Made by a program: the position numbers and the translations under genes. DNA of 64,000 nucleotides. It comes from Betaproteobacteria bacterium Ga0077532 (GTDB lineage Bacteria; Pseudomonadota; Gammaproteobacteria; Burkholderiales; Ga0077523). Each line of letters begins with the position of its first letter. Within the stretch, counting starts at the first letter, position 1. Positions 63,327-64,000 of the stretch are shown one piece after another. The notes beneath the pieces are model-generated. The model worked only from the letters and a program-made list of their open reading frames with translations, was not told the DNA's origin and searched no databases. Location of the stretch: NCBI GenBank assembly GCA_001464895.1, contig LNEE01000027.1, positions 62,001 through 126,000 on the forward strand, read 5' to 3'.

Positions 63327-64000
63327 TTACCGGAGAGGTGGCGTCACCATCGCCGCCGGCGAGTTCCGATCCGGATCCCGCCCCCGCGCCGCGGCCAGCA
63401 TCAGCAGCCACGCGTAGGCCGAGTGCATCGTCACGAGTGGCTGCAGCCACGGGTGGATGCCCGGCGCCGCCCGTGTGCCGATGCGGACGACCGGCGACCC
63501 CGCCTCGACGAATCGCGCCACCGCCGCCTCGACCGAGGCACGCGTGGCCGCATCCGGCTCGAACACGATCACCGGCAACTGCGGTGACGCCAGCGCGATC
63601 GGGCCGTGCAGCACCTCGGCGGCGCTGAACGCCTCGGCGTGGATTCCGCACACCTCCTTCAGCTTCAGTGCCAGCTCCCGCGCCATCGGCAACGCCGGCC
63701 CGCGGGCGATCACGTACGCGCTCTCGCGCTTCGCGAGGGTCATGAGCAGCGCATCGCGCGCGGGCTCGTTGGTGTCGGCGAGCGCCTCGTGCATCCGCGC
63801 GAGCGACGCCGAGAGCGCCGCGCCGCCGGACCACGTCGCGATCAGTTGTGCGAGCGTGAACACCGTCAACACGAAGGTCCGCGTGGCGATGGCCGACGTC
63901 TCCTCGCCCGCACCGATCTCGAGCACGTCGTCCGCCATGGCCTCGACGGGAGACCCGGACGCGTTCACGAGTCCGAGGGCCGTGGCGCCCCCACGCTGCA
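63327..64000 (-). CDS. SIS-domain protein, GlmS/AgaS-isomerase-like (5' end outside window)
   Basis: The frame is open to the right edge; 224 codons are visible. The end of the first SIS domain (GGATALGLVNASGSPVEAMADDVLEIGAGEETSAIAT) and the second (RGPALPMARELALKLKEVCGIHAEAFSAAEVLHGP) match GlmS-type isomerase homologues lacking the glutaminase domain. It would handle amino-sugar phosphates. GTG 63968 is an internal codon, not a start, because the coding pattern continues upstream to the boundary. Confidence 0.88.
   Translation of the reverse strand, partial: QRGGATALGLVNASGSPVEAMADDVLEIGAGEETSAIATRTFVLTVFTLAQLIATWSGGAALSASLARMHEALADTNEPARDALLMTLAKRESAYVIARGPALPMARELALKLKEVCGIHAEAFSAAEVLHGPIALASPQLPVIVFEPDAATRASVEAAVARFVEAGSPVVRIGTRAAPGIHPWLQPLVTMHSAYAWLLMLAAARGRDPDRNSPAAMVTPPLR

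Overview
The window is a stretch of a GC-rich proteobacterial chromosome, most likely a betaproteobacterium near the Burkholderiales. This rests on gene content (imuA/imuB, DUF1178, DUF4124, XdhC, IorA/IorB, EutBC with no microcompartment genes), on very strong G/C third-position bias, and on REP-type repeats between genes. No rRNA, tRNA, CRISPR array or complete insertion sequence was recognised. Both ends cut through genes.

Layout. 1-6.7 kb: a GltD-like FAD/Fe-S oxidoreductase and fhs (C1 metabolism), two exported proteins (a cupin and a methyltransferase-like protein), a CobW-type GTPase and a DUF1178 protein. 6.7-7.8 kb: eight and a bit tandem 130-bp units, each carrying two hairpins. 7.9-13.2 kb: an SOS-type block with a Myb/HTH-like protein, lexA and a DUF559 protein with a degraded active-site motif, then a VOC protein and imuA-imuB. 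dnaE2/imuC does not follow. 13.4-18.4 kb (minus strand): an SDR, xdhC, and iorB/iorA molybdenum hydroxylase genes with their own promoter region and terminator. 19.3-25.9 kb (plus strand): a GlpA/GlpB-like oxidoreductase pair, an FGGY kinase and eutBC, consistent with use of glycerol-type and ethanolamine-type substrates. 25.9-29.3 kb: a methyltransferase, a threonine/serine dehydratase, a FrnE-like DsbA protein and a DUF4124 protein.

29.3-44.8 kb looks like a catabolic locus for an N-containing, probably heterocyclic or amine, compound. It holds a three-domain molybdenum hydroxylase with fused Fe-S and Mo subunits, a 6-hydroxynicotinate reductase-like Fe-S protein and an ABC substrate-binding protein. 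On the opposite strand are an M20 deacylase, a trimethylamine/histamine dehydrogenase-family enzyme, a LysR regulator, a DUF1028 protein, RidA, an HpaB-type monooxygenase and a flavin reductase. The genes at 60.2-62.9 kb (UPF0280, AA_synth family, branched-chain-type binding protein) are of a similar kind and may belong to the same physiology. A small lower-GC insert at 33.1-34.1 kb, with a HEPN-like protein and a GIY-YIG protein, interrupts the locus.

45-57 kb is a secretion/surface region: a 529-residue pentapeptide-repeat protein next to a type I secretion ABC/HlyD pair; two proteins that resemble known enzyme folds but lack the key catalytic residues; a subtilisin-like protease divergent from an ECF sigma/anti-sigma pair; and a beta-barrel-like outer-membrane protein with a poly-Asp/poly-Gly linker. 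REP-type repeats flank this region. 57.6-64 kb: an alpha/beta hydrolase, a YjjJ-type HipA protein with a repeated AT-rich upstream element, the UPF0280/AA_synth/binding-protein operon, a small exported protein and a truncated SIS-domain protein.

The strongest candidates for new biology are the amine dehydrogenase/monooxygenase locus, the pentapeptide-repeat protein linked to type I secretion, the HEPN + GIY-YIG insert and the pair of apparent pseudo-enzymes. All functions are inferred from sequence reading alone.
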